From: JACKII01 sp963807085
Lineage (GTDB): Bacteria > Pseudomonadota > Alphaproteobacteria > Bin95
Assembly: GCA_963807085.1 (NCBI GenBank)
Contig: CAWEBB010000012.1
Location: 124,001 to 188,000, forward strand
Length of the DNA: 64,000 bases
Direction: 5' to 3'
The notes below the pieces were generated by a model. The model was not told the origin of the DNA. It saw only the letters and a list, made by a program, of their open reading frames with translations, and made no database searches. Numbering within the stretch: the first letter of the stretch is position 1; each line of letters starts with the position of its first letter. This document shows, in pieces, positions 9,364 to 19,642 of the stretch. The position numbers were made by a program, and so were the translations under genes.

Positions 9364-11071
9364 CTACTTGCATTTTTTCAAGTACGGTTCCGCGCTTTTC
9401 ACGCCGACCTCCTCCGCCTCCTTCAGCATGGCAACCCCCTCGGCGCGCTTTTTCTCGCTGGGTGAACCGGCGCGGTCGGTGCAGAGCATCATGCCGAGCT
9501 CGGCCTTTGAGGCGGTATGGCCGAAGCGAATCGCCCTTTCGAAAGCCTTTCTGGCCGAATAGTCAGCTCGAGGCGTGCCCTGGCCATAGAGGCGCATGAA
9601 ACCCTCCATATAGAGGGCATGCGGCACGCCGGCCTCGGCCGCGTCTTTGATGTGCTCGAAGGCGCTCTTGTAGGTTTTGGCCCGGTACTGGGCCAGACCC
9701 AACTGAAGGCTCGACTGCGGGTCGCCCGCTTCCGCCCCGGCAGCGAACAGGGCGAGCGCCTCGGCGGCCCCGTCTTCACCTCCCGAGGCGAGCGCCAGCC
9801 TGCCCAATTCGCTGTAAGCCTCGACAACGCCGCCGTCGATCGCCTGGCGCAGATAGCGTTCCGCTTCGCCCGCGTTCCGGTCCTTGAACCAGTTCTGCCG
9901 GATGCCCCGGCCGAGCCAATAGGCGGAGACCGCGTTGCCCTTGTCCGCCGACGCCTGCAAGGCGCGCTCTGCCGCCGGAATATCCCGTTCCTGCCCCGGC
10001 AGGCCGAAATACCGAAGCGCCAATGCGGGTTCGGCCAGAACAAATTTCTCGTCGCGCAGGGCGACAAGCATGGTTTTCGCGCGTTCGGCGAGCGCCGGAT
10101 CGCGGCCGGACCGCGCCATGGCATCCAGCACGCGCGCGGCGGAAAAGCGGACCGACGGCGCATCCGCGCCTGCCTCCAGCGCGGCGTTGCAGGCAGGCCA
10201 GGCCTGGTCTGTGTCGATCAGATGCGCCGGCGTCGCCTGGTCGAGCGGGCCTCGCCTGCGGCCCGGATCGAACGGGCTTTCGGCCAGAAACAGGCAGAGC
10301 TTTCCCATGACATCGGCTGTCGCCGCAGTGATGTCGGACGCAATGCGAAAGGTCTCGAAGCCGCTGGATGTCGACCTGATGCCCTTCCGGCGAATGCTCA
10401 ATATTCCGCGAACTCTCGTCCTTCACATCAAGCATGAAATGGAGCGATCGTTCGTCGGCCACGCGCACCCGGGTTGGGCGGGTTTCGATGCTGCCGTTCC
10501 ATTCCGCGGGATCAATGTCTTGGGGTTTGAACCGGGAACTCATTTCGCTGTAGAGAAAGTTGTTGCCTATCTTCCGAATGTAAAAGTAATCATATTCCGT
10601 CTTATCTTTGATTTTCATCTCTATTTGGGCGATGTAAATATACCGATGTTTAGAGCGGTGCACGGAAAACGGCCGACCCCCGAACGGCGACGATGTTGCG
10701 CTGCGGAAGAAACGCTTCGTCTGTTGCGCATCTTCCGCAGCGGGGAAGGGCTTGGTAAGATAGCGGCCGTCGGAACGGACCAACAGGTAGGCCGCGACGG
10801 TCGGCGGTCGCTTCGGGTCGCGAAGTGCGGCGGCTTTCTGGCCGTACACCCTGACGCCAAAGCGCGACACCTTGATCACGGCCAGCCGGTCGGCCTTCGC
10901 ATCGAGCCGCAACCCTTTCGTCGGGTCGAAAATCGGTGTGTCAGAGATGATGCCGCGCGTTTCCGGAATGCCACCGATGCCAAAGGGCAGAAACCCATAA
11001 GTCTTTGAGGAAATGAACGAAGAAACGACCAGCGCAACGGCGGTCATTACCCATTTTCCAAATCTCGGCAC
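9364..11071 (-). pseudogene. Exported Sel1/TPR-repeat protein (one frameshift)
   Basis: The N-terminal part starts at 11071 with a signal-like stretch (WVMTAVALVVSSFIS) followed by about 200 residues of unknown fold. Near 10340-10390 the reading moves to another frame that carries the rest: Sel1-like helical repeats such as ERALQASADKGNAVSAYWLG, EAERYLRQAIDGGVVEAYSE and KAFERAIRFGHTASKAELG, ending in EPYLKKCK. Together they make about 567 residues. Sel1 repeats act as scaffolds for protein-protein contacts, often outside the cytoplasm. Two overlapping genes are possible but less likely, since the second frame has only a TTG and no ribosome site. Function unknown. Confidence 0.7.
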
Positions 11072-11375
11072 TATGTGCGCTCCTCATGTTGCCTGGTGAC
11101 TGAGAGGGTGTTTACCCCGTTTAATGTTAAAGTCCGGGTCGAACTGTCGCCATAGAAACATGATCGCCAGCATGTCCCGCCATGTTGGTTATCACCCCGT
11201 CGGCCTTGGCTGTCGGGATTGAACGCTCTGCAACATTTTCGTTGCACTGCTGCGGTGGTCCGGCGCACCATGCTTCAACCGGCGCCGATCCATGTCCGGC
11301 ACAAGCGATAGGGCACGGAGAAGCGCGCGCCGGCAACGCACAAGGACGACGCTCAAGGACCGGGAACACGCGCTG

Positions 11376-13424
11376 ATGCCCAACGATCTAGAACAAGGAA
11401 CCCAGGCAGGCACTAGTGGACCGCGATGTGTTGCGCTGGTGGGGCCTTACCTGTCCGGCAAAACCTCGCTCATGGAAAGCATGCTGCACGCAGCGGACGC
11501 CATCTCCCGGAAAGGGACCGCGAAAGAGGGCAACACGATCGGCGATGCCAGCCAGGAGGCCCGCGCCCGTTCCATGAGCACGGAAATCTCTGTCGCCGAA
11601 TGCGAGTATCTGGGCGACCATTGGACCTTTTTGGACTGTCCCGGCTCTATCGAACTCGCCCAGGATGCCAAGGCCGCCTGCATGGTGGCGGATCTCGCGC
11701 TCGTCGTCTGCGAGCCACAGCCGGAGCGGGCGCTGACGATCGCGCCGCTTTTGCATTTTCTCGACGAGCACGCCATCCCCCACATGCTGTTCATCAACAA
11801 GATGGACACGACCCAGATGCGCGTGCGCGACGTGCTGGAGGCGTATCAGGCTGTCTCCTCCCGGCCGCTGGTGCTGCGCCAGGTGCCAATCCGCGAGGGC
11901 GAGCACGTGACCGGCTATGTCGACCTGATCAGCGAACGCGCCTATCGCTATCAGGAAGGGCAACCGTCGGAATTGATCACCATTCCGGACGAATTCCTGG
12001 ACCGGAAGGAAGAGTCACGCCAGGAAATGCTGGAGGCGCTGGCGGATTTTGACGACGCGCTCCTGGAGCAGCTTCTGGAGGACTCGATCCCGCCCAAGCA
12101 AGAGATTTACGGCCATCTGCAGACCGACATTGGTCAGGATCTGGTCGTGCCGGTGCTGATCGGCGCGGGAGAGAAGGACCACGGCGTGCGCCGCCTGCTG
12201 AAGGCGCTGCGGCACGATACCCCCGGCGTGGGCCTGGCGGCGGAGCGCCGGGGCATCGACCCTGCCGGCGGACCGGCGATTTAACTGTTCAAATGCGTCT
12301 ATGCGGGCCATAGCGGCAAGCTTGCCTATGGCCGCGTCATGGCCGGGACCGTCAAGGAAGGCGATACGCTGGGTGGTGAGAAACTGAACACGCTGCTGGC
12401 CGTTCAGGGCGGATCGACCGCGAAACGCAGGCTGGCCGAGACAGGCCAGGTGGTAGCCGTCGGCCGCGTCGAAAGCCTGAACGCCAGCGAAGTGCTGAAC
12501 GGCTCTGGCGAACGCAGCGTTGCCGCGGATTGGCCCGTACCGCCGCCATCCACCTATGGCGTCGGCGTTCAGGCCGAGAACCGGCAGGACGAGGTCAAGC
12601 TCTCCGGTGCGCTGCAAAAACTGCGCGAGGAGGACTGTTCGCTGGTGGTCGAGCAGGATCAGGAACTGCATCAACTGACCCTTTGGGGCCAGGGCGAGCA
12701 GCATGTGGCGATCGCGCTCGACCGGCTGAAAAACCGCTTCGGGGTCGCTGTCACGACTTCCCCCGTCGCCACACCCTATTGCGAGACGATCCAGGCCGGG
12801 ACCGAGCAGCATTCCCGCTTCAAGCGCCAGTCCGGCGGCCATGGCCAGTTCGGCGATGTCCAGATCACGGTGCAGCCGCTCGGGCGGGGTGAAGGGGTTC
12901 AGTTCGCGGAAAAGGTCGTGGGCGGCTCGGTGCCGCGCCAGTATATTCCGGCTGTTGAAAACGGCGTGCGGGAGGCGATGCAGCGCGGCCCTCTGGGTTT
13001 CCCGGTCGTAGACGTGCAGGTAACCTTGACCGACGGCAAGCACCATTCGGTCGACAGTTCCGAGCAAGCCTTCAAGACCGCGGGCCGCATAGCGGTGCAG
13101 GAAGCCTTGCCGAACTGCAAGCCGGTGCTGCTGGAGCCGATCGTCCACCTGACGGTTTATACGCCGGACAGCGCGACTGCGGCGGTACAGCGCCTGCTCT
13201 CCGCAAGACGCGGCCAGATTTTGGGTTATGATGGGCGGGAAGGCTGGTCCGGCTGGGACCAGATCGAAGCGCACATGCCCCAGGCCGAAATCCGGGACAT
13301 GATTGTGGAGTTGCGCTCGCTCACCATGGGGGTGGGCGGCTTCGAGTGGCGGTTCGATCACCTGCAGGAACTCTCCGGCCGCCTAGCCGACGATATAGTC
13401 AAAGCGCGCGAGGAGGCAGCATGA
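11376..13424 (+). pseudogene. Elongation factor G paralogue with an in-frame TAA
   Basis: Translation GTPase related to EF-G. The G domain starts at ATG 11376 with a divergent P-loop GPYLSGKTSL, G3 motif DCPG and G4 motif NKMD. At 12282-12284 the frame hits TAA directly after GGPAI and then continues, in the same frame, with LFKCVYAGHSGKLAYGRV and all remaining domains to 13424 (domain IV core FKRQSGGHGQFGDVQI, domain V LTMGVGGFEWRFDHL). The complete chain would be about 681 residues, normal for such paralogues. A single C-to-T change (CAA to TAA) explains the stop. The product is therefore truncated after the G domain unless the stop is read through or is an error. Confidence 0.85.
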
Positions 13425-13470
13425 CGCTGTCTGCTTCGCACCTGCCTGCCTGACCAGGAGATTGCACGAG

Positions 13471-14253
13471 ATGACCCCGAACCAAATCCGCGAGGCGGCG
13501 CAGTTCCTGATGGACGCCGCCGCCGCCCGCAAGCGGGTGGATGACCTGCCGGATGGCCTGAAGCCGCAGACGGAAGCGGAAGCCCAGGCGATCTGGTCCG
13601 CCATTCTGGCCGCCAACACTAAGCCGATTGTCGGCTGGAAGATCGGCGCGACCGCCGCCGCGGCGCAACAGGCGATGGGCCTTTCCGGGCCGTTCGTCGG
13701 TTTCCTTACCGAAGACATGATCGACCAGAACGGCGTGACCTACCAGCATGCCGATATGTTGGGCCCGATCGTCGAAAGCGAATACGCCTTCCGCATGGCC
13801 GCCGATCTGCCGCCCAAAGCAGAAGCTTACAGCCGCGCCGAGGTCGAGGCCGCGGTTGGCTCGCTGATCGTTGGGTTCGAAATTCCGGAGCGCCGCCTGG
13901 GCGACAAGCACAGCCTGGGCGCGCTAGGCTCGATCTCCGACCATGGCGGCACGGGGCGCTTTGTCATCGGGGACGAATTCACCGACTGGCAGGGCAAGGA
14001 CTGCGCCGACACCGAGGTCGCCCTGACCTTCTCCGGCGAGGAAAAGGGCCGCGGCAAGGGTGCGGCCATGATGGGTCATCCGCTGGAGGCGCTCACCTGG
14101 TTCGCCAATTTCCTGTCGTCAAAGGGGATTACGCTGGAAAAGGGGCAATTCGTGACGACAGGCTCGGCGACCGGCGTCATTCAGTGCCCGGCTCCGTGCG
14201 TGGCGGAGGCGGATTTCGGTCCGCTCGGCAAGGTGAAAGCGACGTTCGCCTGA
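13471..14253 (+). CDS. 2-keto-4-pentenoate hydratase family protein (FAH superfamily)
   Basis: A 260-residue member of the MhpD/HpcG hydratase group, which adds water to 2-oxo-pent-4-enoates formed by meta-cleavage of aromatics. Typical segments are KPIVGWKIGATAAAAQQAM, the metal-ligand region IVESEYAFRMAADLP and VTTGSATGV near the C-terminus. ATG 13471 is preceded by CCAGGAG at a normal distance; a TTG nine bases upstream is less likely. It follows the EF-G paralogue by 46 bases. It could serve the aromatic-degradation genes at the left end, or a decarboxylase partner outside the window. Confidence 0.85.
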   Translation: MTPNQIREAAQFLMDAAAARKRVDDLPDGLKPQTEAEAQAIWSAILAANTKPIVGWKIGATAAAAQQAMGLSGPFVGFLTEDMIDQNGVTYQHADMLGPIVESEYAFRMAADLPPKAEAYSRAEVEAAVGSLIVGFEIPERRLGDKHSLGALGSISDHGGTGRFVIGDEFTDWQGKDCADTEVALTFSGEEKGRGKGAAMMGHPLEALTWFANFLSSKGITLEKGQFVTTGSATGVIQCPAPCVAEADFGPLGKVKATFA

Positions 14254-14330
14254 GCACCCAAACTTTCCCCCGCCACGCCGGCGGCTTGTGCTAGAGTGGG
14301 CTTCTCTCCTGGAGACGAGGCCCGTTCTTT

Positions 14331-15074
14331 ATGCCTGACAACCGTCAACGCACCCTTTTGCTGACCGGCGCCAGCCGTGGCATCGGTCATGCCACCGTCA
14401 AGCGTTTCAGCGCGGCGGGATGGCGGGTGCTTACTGTCTCGCGCATGGCGTTCAGCGAGGATTGCCCGTGGGTCGCTGGCGCAGACAACCACATCCAGCT
14501 CGATCTCTCCGACATGGACGGGCTGCCGGCGGCCATCGCAGACATCCGCTCGCGTCTGACCGACGGTTATCTGGACGCGCTCATCAACAATGCCGCCATC
14601 AGCCCGAAAGGGTCGGACGGTTCGCGCCTCGGCATCATGGGCACCGAGCGGGAGGTATGGGAGCAGGTGTTCAACGTGAACTTCTTCTCCTCCATCATGC
14701 TGGTGCGGGGACTGATTGGGGAATTGGCAACCGCCAAGGGCTCGGTCATCCACGTTACCTCGATCGCAGGCAGCCGCGTGCACCCCTTTGCCGGCGCGGC
14801 CTACGCCACCTCCAAGGCGGCGCTGGCCGCGTTGACCCGGGAGATGGCGTGGGAATTCGGCCCGCGCGGCGTGCGCGTCAACGCCATCGCCCCGGGCGAG
14901 ATCGACACCTCTATTCTCTCGCCCGGCACGGCGGAACTGGTGGAGAAGGAAATTCCGCTGAAACGCCTCGGCAAACCGGAAGAAGTCGCGGCGACGATCT
15001 ACTTTCTCTGCACCGCCCCGGCCTCTTATGTGAATGGCGCGGAAGTGCATATCAACGGCGGCCAGCACGTTTAG
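14331..15074 (+). CDS. Short-chain dehydrogenase/reductase
   Basis: A 247-residue classical SDR. The cofactor motif TGASRGIGHA lies near the N-terminus, the NNAAIS stabilising motif around residue 83, the catalytic Ser in VTSIAGS and the YATSK (Y-x3-K) pair follow, and the C-terminal INGGQ is typical. The acidic residue that would fix NAD preference is not obvious, so the cofactor is uncertain. The stop overlaps that of the convergent transporter by four bases. Substrate unknown. Confidence 0.88.
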   Translation: MPDNRQRTLLLTGASRGIGHATVKRFSAAGWRVLTVSRMAFSEDCPWVAGADNHIQLDLSDMDGLPAAIADIRSRLTDGYLDALINNAAISPKGSDGSRLGIMGTEREVWEQVFNVNFFSSIMLVRGLIGELATAKGSVIHVTSIAGSRVHPFAGAAYATSKAALAALTREMAWEFGPRGVRVNAIAPGEIDTSILSPGTAELVEKEIPLKRLGKPEEVAATIYFLCTAPASYVNGAEVHINGGQHV

Positions 15075-16522
15075 AACAGCGCCAACTGCAACCAACCGCT
15101 CGCGATCACCAGCGCCATCCATACAGAAGCCAGCACCAGACCCCAGCGAAGCGCGCCGCGCTCGTCGTCCCGCTGGCGGTCCGGTAACGCCGCCATCAGG
15201 ATGGCGACGATCGGCAGCGAAGCCATTGCCATGTGCCCCGCCGCGCTCAGTTGCAGCGCCGCGAACAGGGACAGATGACCGAAGCTCTTGCCCGTCGCCG
15301 CCGCGCTCGCCATGAACAGGGCGGCGGACGGGATCGCGCTGCCGGTGATGTAGGAGCCGACCGCGGCCAACCCGCTGACAAAGGCGACCGAAGCATAGGC
15401 GCCGGCGCTGGCCAACAGGTCTGCCAGCGCAGCAATGCCGCCCGTTTCGACCAGCAGGCGGGCCGTCGCGAGGAACACCAGCACCGTCAGCATCGCGCGC
15501 CAGGACCGGCTGGCCGTATGGCGCAGCAGCGAAGGCTCGTCTGCGCGATGGCAGGCGCGGGGCCACACCGCGATGCCTATCAGACCAACGGTGAACAGCG
15601 CGATGCCGGGGGTCGAGAACACGGCGAGCGACAACCGCCCGGAGGAGACGACTGGCGCGATGCCCTGGCCGGCAAGCCAGGTCACCAACAGCTTTTGCGC
15701 TACCACCGCGGCAATCAGCAGGCCCAGGAGCGCCAATGGCCGGGCCGCCAGCGCATCGGCCAGCCGCGCCTTCGATGGCGAGACCAAGGCCGCCAACAGC
15801 AACACCGCCAGGCCGCCGCCCACGCCCGCGACCTCCACCCCGATGGAGTGGGTAGTGGCGGCGATGCCCGCTACCAAGGCAACGCCTGCGCCTGCCGCAA
15901 AGGCTATCCCGCCCGTCCCGGTTCTTGGCACGAACAGCAGGCAGGCGAGCGGCAGGGCAAAGGCGACCGGGCCGCTGGTCGTGATCATCCGATCCGCAAG
16001 GAGGTCGACCGGCATGTCCGCCAGCTCGGCGCCGAGCAGCGCCGACACCGACAGGGCGCCCCACGGCATCAGGCTCATGCCGATCAGGGCTATGGGCACC
16101 ACCCGCGGCCGGGGCAGGACCGTCAGCAGCAGCGGCACGCTCACCAGCAGGGAGACGCCGAACCCCGTCAGCGACTCCAGCGTGACGCCGACGCCGATGG
16201 CGATGACCACGACCGCCCGCGGCGCATCCAGCCGGAGCGCCGCAATCACCCTGTTTACCGCCTGCAACGAGCCGACCCGGCGACAGATCTCCACATACAG
16301 CAATCCCGGCACGATCACGGAAAGAACCAGCGCCGTCAGTAATGCGCCGTCGGCCAGGGCATGGGTCAGCGCGGTCATTGTGGGCGGGATGAATACGCCA
16401 AATCCCCACAGAGCCACAGTGACGGCCAGTGCCAGACAGGCCGCCGCCAGTCCGCTCCACCGGAGCCCCAGCACGGCGAGGATCACGGCCGCACAGGGCA
16501 ACAGTGCGAGCAAAGCGGACAT
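15071..16522 (-). CDS. L-lactate permease (LctP) family membrane transporter
   Basis: A 483-residue, very hydrophobic protein with about a dozen membrane segments. The conserved LctP features are ESLTGFGVSLLVSVPLL in the first third and a C-terminal pore-like motif GSYITGSAIPSAALFMASAA followed by AALQLSAAGHMAMASLP. The family carries lactate, glycolate and related 2-hydroxy acids with protons. The gene converges with the SDR and starts just downstream of a damaged MarR gene on the same strand, a possible former regulator. The substrate may not be lactate in this subgroup. Confidence 0.8.
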   Translation of the reverse strand: MSALLALLPCAAVILAVLGLRWSGLAAACLALAVTVALWGFGVFIPPTMTALTHALADGALLTALVLSVIVPGLLYVEICRRVGSLQAVNRVIAALRLDAPRAVVVIAIGVGVTLESLTGFGVSLLVSVPLLLTVLPRPRVVPIALIGMSLMPWGALSVSALLGAELADMPVDLLADRMITTSGPVAFALPLACLLFVPRTGTGGIAFAAGAGVALVAGIAATTHSIGVEVAGVGGGLAVLLLAALVSPSKARLADALAARPLALLGLLIAAVVAQKLLVTWLAGQGIAPVVSSGRLSLAVFSTPGIALFTVGLIGIAVWPRACHRADEPSLLRHTASRSWRAMLTVLVFLATARLLVETGGIAALADLLASAGAYASVAFVSGLAAVGSYITGSAIPSAALFMASAAATGKSFGHLSLFAALQLSAAGHMAMASLPIVAILMAALPDRQRDDERGALRWGLVLASVWMALVIASGWLQLALF

Positions 16523-16589
16523 CGAATATTACCCCGGGCGGGTCATTGGATCGTTCAGCCGGCTGGTGTCATCGGTACTGCGGGCCGGT

Positions 16590-16919
16590 TCACGCCGCAA
16601 TACCACCCATTCGCGCTGAACCCGGCCGTCCGTTGCGGTCACTATTGCGCACGATCAGGCCGTCACGCTCCATCCGCGCGAGCGTATTCGCCATCGTCGC
16701 CTGCTCGATGTCCAGCCGCTCGACCAGATCTTTTCCGTCAAGCCGTCCGCCTCCCATAGCTCCAGCAAGGCCGGGAAGGTGCCGATGGTCAGTCCCAGCG
16801 GTGTTGATACGCGCCGAAAACCTGCGCGCGAACAGCCGCGCCAGATGGTTGATCAGATATCCCGCCGATTGATCTTTCCGGAACGCCATCGCGGGCGGCA
16901 TCGCCCTGCTGACAATCAT
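16590..16919 (-). pseudogene. MarR-family regulator, frameshifted and C-terminally truncated
   Basis: Reads SAGYLINHLARLFARRF, then moves one frame for PLGLTIGTFPALLELWEADG, then returns for DLVERLDIEQATMANTLARM and ERDGLIVR, the winged helix of MarR proteins. Two compensating indels bracket the middle block. The protein stops about 40 residues short of a normal MarR C-terminus, so the dimerisation helix is missing. The reading ends just before the transporter gene at 16522. The upstream side is followed after about 20 bases by an IS5-family element. Confidence 0.75.
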
Positions 16920-16940
16920 TACCTTTCCGTCAGGCTCTCA

Positions 16941-17910
16941 GTGTCCGTCCGAGGACTTTATGAATTCGGCGGAATTGGTTGTTGGATTTTGGCTTGCGGG
17001 CTGGAATTGGCTGTGATTCCCTGTCTGGCACCGAATAGCGAAGAGAGGTGCCCGATGTGGACGGTCGAGAACCGCCTCCGTTACAACCGCGACCACCTGC
17101 GGTATCCGAGTGACCTGACGGACGAGGAATGGGCGTTGATCGAGCCGTTGATCCCGCCGGGCAAGCCGGGCGGCGGCAAGCGCACCGTCAACCTGCGCGA
17201 GGTGGTCAACGGGCTGATGTATGTGCTCTCTACCGGCTGCCAGTGGCGGGCGATCCCGAAGGATCTGCCGCCGAGGAGCACGGTCCATGACTATTTCGAC
17301 CTTTGGGCCTGGGATCGCACGCTCGACCGCATCCATCATGCGCTTTATGCGGCCTGCCGGGAGCAGGCGGAGCGCGAAGTCGCCCCCAGCGCCGCCATCA
17401 TCGACAGCCAGAGCGTGAAAAGCGCGGAAAAAGGGGGGCTTGCATCGACCCGCCGGGGTACGATGCGGGAAAGAAGATCAAGGGCAAGAAACGGCACATT
17501 CTGGTCGACACCCAGGGCCTGCTGATGCATGCCCTGGTGCATGCCGCCGATATCCAGGACCGCGACGGCGGCGTGATGGTGATGGCCGCTCTGTTCGGAC
17601 TCTACCCCTTCCTGCTCAAGCTTTACGCCGATGGCGGCTATCAAGGGGAGCGGTTCCAGGAGGGCGTGAAAAAGGCCCTCTCCCAGGTCAACGTGGAGAT
17701 CGTCAAGCGCTCCGATCATGCCAAGGGCTTTGTCGTGCTGCCCAAACGCTGGATTGTCGAGCGAACCTTCGCCTGGCTCGGACGTTGCCGCCGTCTGGCC
17801 CGGGATTGGGAGTGCCTCAACGCCAAGGCGCTGGCCTTCCTGAAACTCGCCTCGATCCGCCTCATGATCCGAAAACTCTGCAATCCATCATGAAGTTTCC
17901 GGACGGACTC
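16941..17910 (+). mobile_element. IS5-family insertion sequence, 970 bp, with TCA target duplication
   Basis: The left end starts GTGTCCGTCCGAGGACTT (16941) and the right end, read on the other strand, starts GAGTCCGTCCGGAAACTT (17910 inward). These are imperfect inverted repeats of about 23 bp ending in TTATGA/TTCATGA. The trinucleotide TCA lies directly outside both ends (16938-16940 and 17911-17913), matching the 3-bp T-N-A duplications known for the IS1031-type branch of IS5. The element holds one transposase read in two frames. Structurally it looks complete and possibly active. Confidence 0.9.
17055..17893 (+). CDS. IS5-family transposase, orfA/orfB joined by a -1 frameshift
   Basis: DDE transposase. 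Frame 1 starts at ATG 17055 (MWTVENRLRYNRDHLRYPSD) after GAGAGGTG, carries the N-terminal helix-turn-helix region and the first catalytic Asp in AAIIDSQSVKSAEKGG. The rest, YDAGKKIKGKKRHILVDTQG, LYADGGYQGERF (second Asp) and RWIVERTFAWLGRCRRLARD (Glu region), is in the -1 frame. The switch falls on the run AAAAAGGGGGG near 17438-17448; slipping back one base gives ACIDPPGYDAGKK without loss. Many IS5 relatives make the full enzyme this way, so I treat it as one functional gene rather than a pseudogene. Confidence 0.85.
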
Positions 17911-18177
17911 TCAGGAAAAGGTTGGAGCCACAGTATAGCAACGGCGCTGACTACTCGAGACCGAACATTCTACGGATAGCACGCCAACAGCGCGAGTACG
18001 TGACCTTGCTGTCGTTTGCCTCAAGTCTTTCCGTTCGATCAGTTTCACGTAACCGAGTTCGGCGATCGCCCGCATCTCGGCTTCGCGGAAAGATTTGAAC
18101 TCGTGCACGAACGAAATGCGCGAGTAGAGTTGCAGATTTGCGCCCATTTTATGTTCGGACCCCATGTAGATCGGCAT
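17911..18177 (-). CDS. Small unknown protein, 3' end cut at the IS junction
   Basis: An 88-codon frame starting MPIYMGSEHKMGANLQLYSR. The first 50 residues look protein-like (EFKSFREAEMRAIAELGYVK, mixed charged and hydrophobic) and I do not recognise them. The last residues become Ser/Arg/Cys-rich and less convincing. The stop codon TGA is formed exactly by the TCA target duplication of the IS, so the original gene may have run further. It is on the same strand as the LGFP protein, starting 50 bases after its stop, and could be a third member of that group. Confidence 0.35.
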   Translation of the reverse strand: MPIYMGSEHKMGANLQLYSRISFVHEFKSFREAEMRAIAELGYVKLIERKDLRQTTARSRTRAVGVLSVECSVSSSQRRCYTVAPTFS

Positions 18178-18227
18178 CGCCCGAACGGAGCGCGAGACGT
18201 TCGGGCGCCTGCCGCCGAACCGCGACT

Positions 18228-19571
18228 TCAGGCGATGAGCCCCGCGACCACACCGTCGATCTGGGTCTGCACCAGGATTTGGCGTAGCACGCCGAAGTCG
18301 GTGGTCGGCGGCGCGTCAGACGGGCGCAGCGGGTTGACGAAGATCCGGAAGTCCCCTGACGGGGCGATATCGACGCCAATAAGATTGATGTTGCCGCGGT
18401 TCGGCTCGGCGCCGGTCGGAAGATCGGCGACATAGACCGAGCCGGCCAGCACTTCTGGATGGGCCGTCGAAGGTTCCGCAGGGAAGAACGCCTTGTGAAT
18501 GCCCTTCGTGACATCGGTTATCACCTTGCCTAGTGTCACGTCAAAACCATCCGCAGTGACCCGGAGCCAGTCGAGCGAGGCGACAACCGATTTGTGCGTT
18601 GGCTCGGCGAAATTGAAGGTGCCCCAAGCGAGTTCCAGACGCAGCCACAGGTTGATGAAGAAATCGGTATCAGTAGCCCAACCGTTATCGCGGAAACCAT
18701 GCAGCCGAAATCCGGCGGCGCGCGGCGTCGAAACCCAGAAGCCATACGTCCAGTTGGTGACGCCCTGATAGTCGACATCCGGATGCATGCCGACATTATC
18801 GGGCGATTCATGAAACTGCTGGTCGATCATCTTCCAGACGATCTGTCGGAGGTTATCGACGCCGATGCTCGCGAATGGCGCGACGCGGGTTTCGCGGCTG
18901 TCCGACGCGATCATGCCGTTTTCGAACTGGCACCATTCGATGACGGGATCATTCGGTGAAGCAATCTTCATGCGATACTGGTCGATTACCGGGAAGCCAA
19001 GATCGCTGCGCTCGAAGCCCATGCTTCCCCACAAATCCCTGATCCGGCCGCGCACCGACATCGGCCCCGTATGCGGAGTCCAGTAGATCGAACCGCCTGC
19101 GAAGTGATTGAAGCGGCCGACCGACGCCGGCTGTTCATCGGCGGTGGGAAGCCCAAGAGCGCCGGCGGACCCGCCCAGGGCGTTGTACTTTGCCCGGATT
19201 TCGCCGTGAACCTCATGCGCCCCAGTGGCCGGCGAAAAATAGACGTCGAAATCAGGAAACCTCGCAACGTAGCCGCCGGAAACGCCCTCGACAAGTGCCT
19301 CCACCGAGGCGGCCGGAATGCCGAACTCGGCCGCCTTGGCCGTGATCGCCTCCAACGCATCCCTAAACTCGAACACCGATGCGATAGTGCCGCCGGCGGA
19401 GACGGATATTCCGTCCTCCCAGTGAAAGTTGAAGGGCGGAGGATCGGGCGCATGGCTTGCAGGATCCGTAAACTGTGAAAGCGCCTGAAACACCGCCGCC
19501 CGCCGACTCTGCAAAGCTGCGGAGGCGCTATTGTACCGGCCCAGATCCGCAGTCTCATTAACCTTGACCAT
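18228..19571 (-). CDS. LGFP-repeat protein of unknown function
   Basis: 447 residues. Residues about 103-225 hold LGFP-type repeats: a first copy with FPDFDVYFSPATGAHEVHG and GGSAGALGLPTADEQ, a second with RFNHFAGGSIYWTPHTG and ERSDLGFPVIDQ, and a partial third (WCQFENGMIAS). LGFP repeats are best known from cell-wall-associated proteins of actinobacteria and are thought to bind surfaces. The N-terminal 100 residues and the C-terminal half (WTYGFWVSTPRAAGFRLHG onward) match nothing I recognise. No signal peptide is visible. It follows the crystallin-domain gene by 71 bases on the same strand, so the two are probably cotranscribed. Confidence 0.75.
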   Translation of the reverse strand: MVKVNETADLGRYNSASAALQSRRAAVFQALSQFTDPASHAPDPPPFNFHWEDGISVSAGGTIASVFEFRDALEAITAKAAEFGIPAASVEALVEGVSGGYVARFPDFDVYFSPATGAHEVHGEIRAKYNALGGSAGALGLPTADEQPASVGRFNHFAGGSIYWTPHTGPMSVRGRIRDLWGSMGFERSDLGFPVIDQYRMKIASPNDPVIEWCQFENGMIASDSRETRVAPFASIGVDNLRQIVWKMIDQQFHESPDNVGMHPDVDYQGVTNWTYGFWVSTPRAAGFRLHGFRDNGWATDTDFFINLWLRLELAWGTFNFAEPTHKSVVASLDWLRVTADGFDVTLGKVITDVTKGIHKAFFPAEPSTAHPEVLAGSVYVADLPTGAEPNRGNINLIGVDIAPSGDFRIFVNPLRPSDAPPTTDFGVLRQILVQTQIDGVVAGLIA

Positions 19572-19642
19572 TTGCGTATCCTCGATTGAAGTTGCTGACA
19601 GGAGAAATACAATTCAGGAAAGTAACGTCAGCCGGGCGCCGC

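Noticed and set aside
14181..16460. Open minus-strand frame of 759 codons
   Set aside because: It is the shadow of the hydratase, SDR and lactate-permease genes; its translation is Gly/Arg/Ala-rich without domain motifs.
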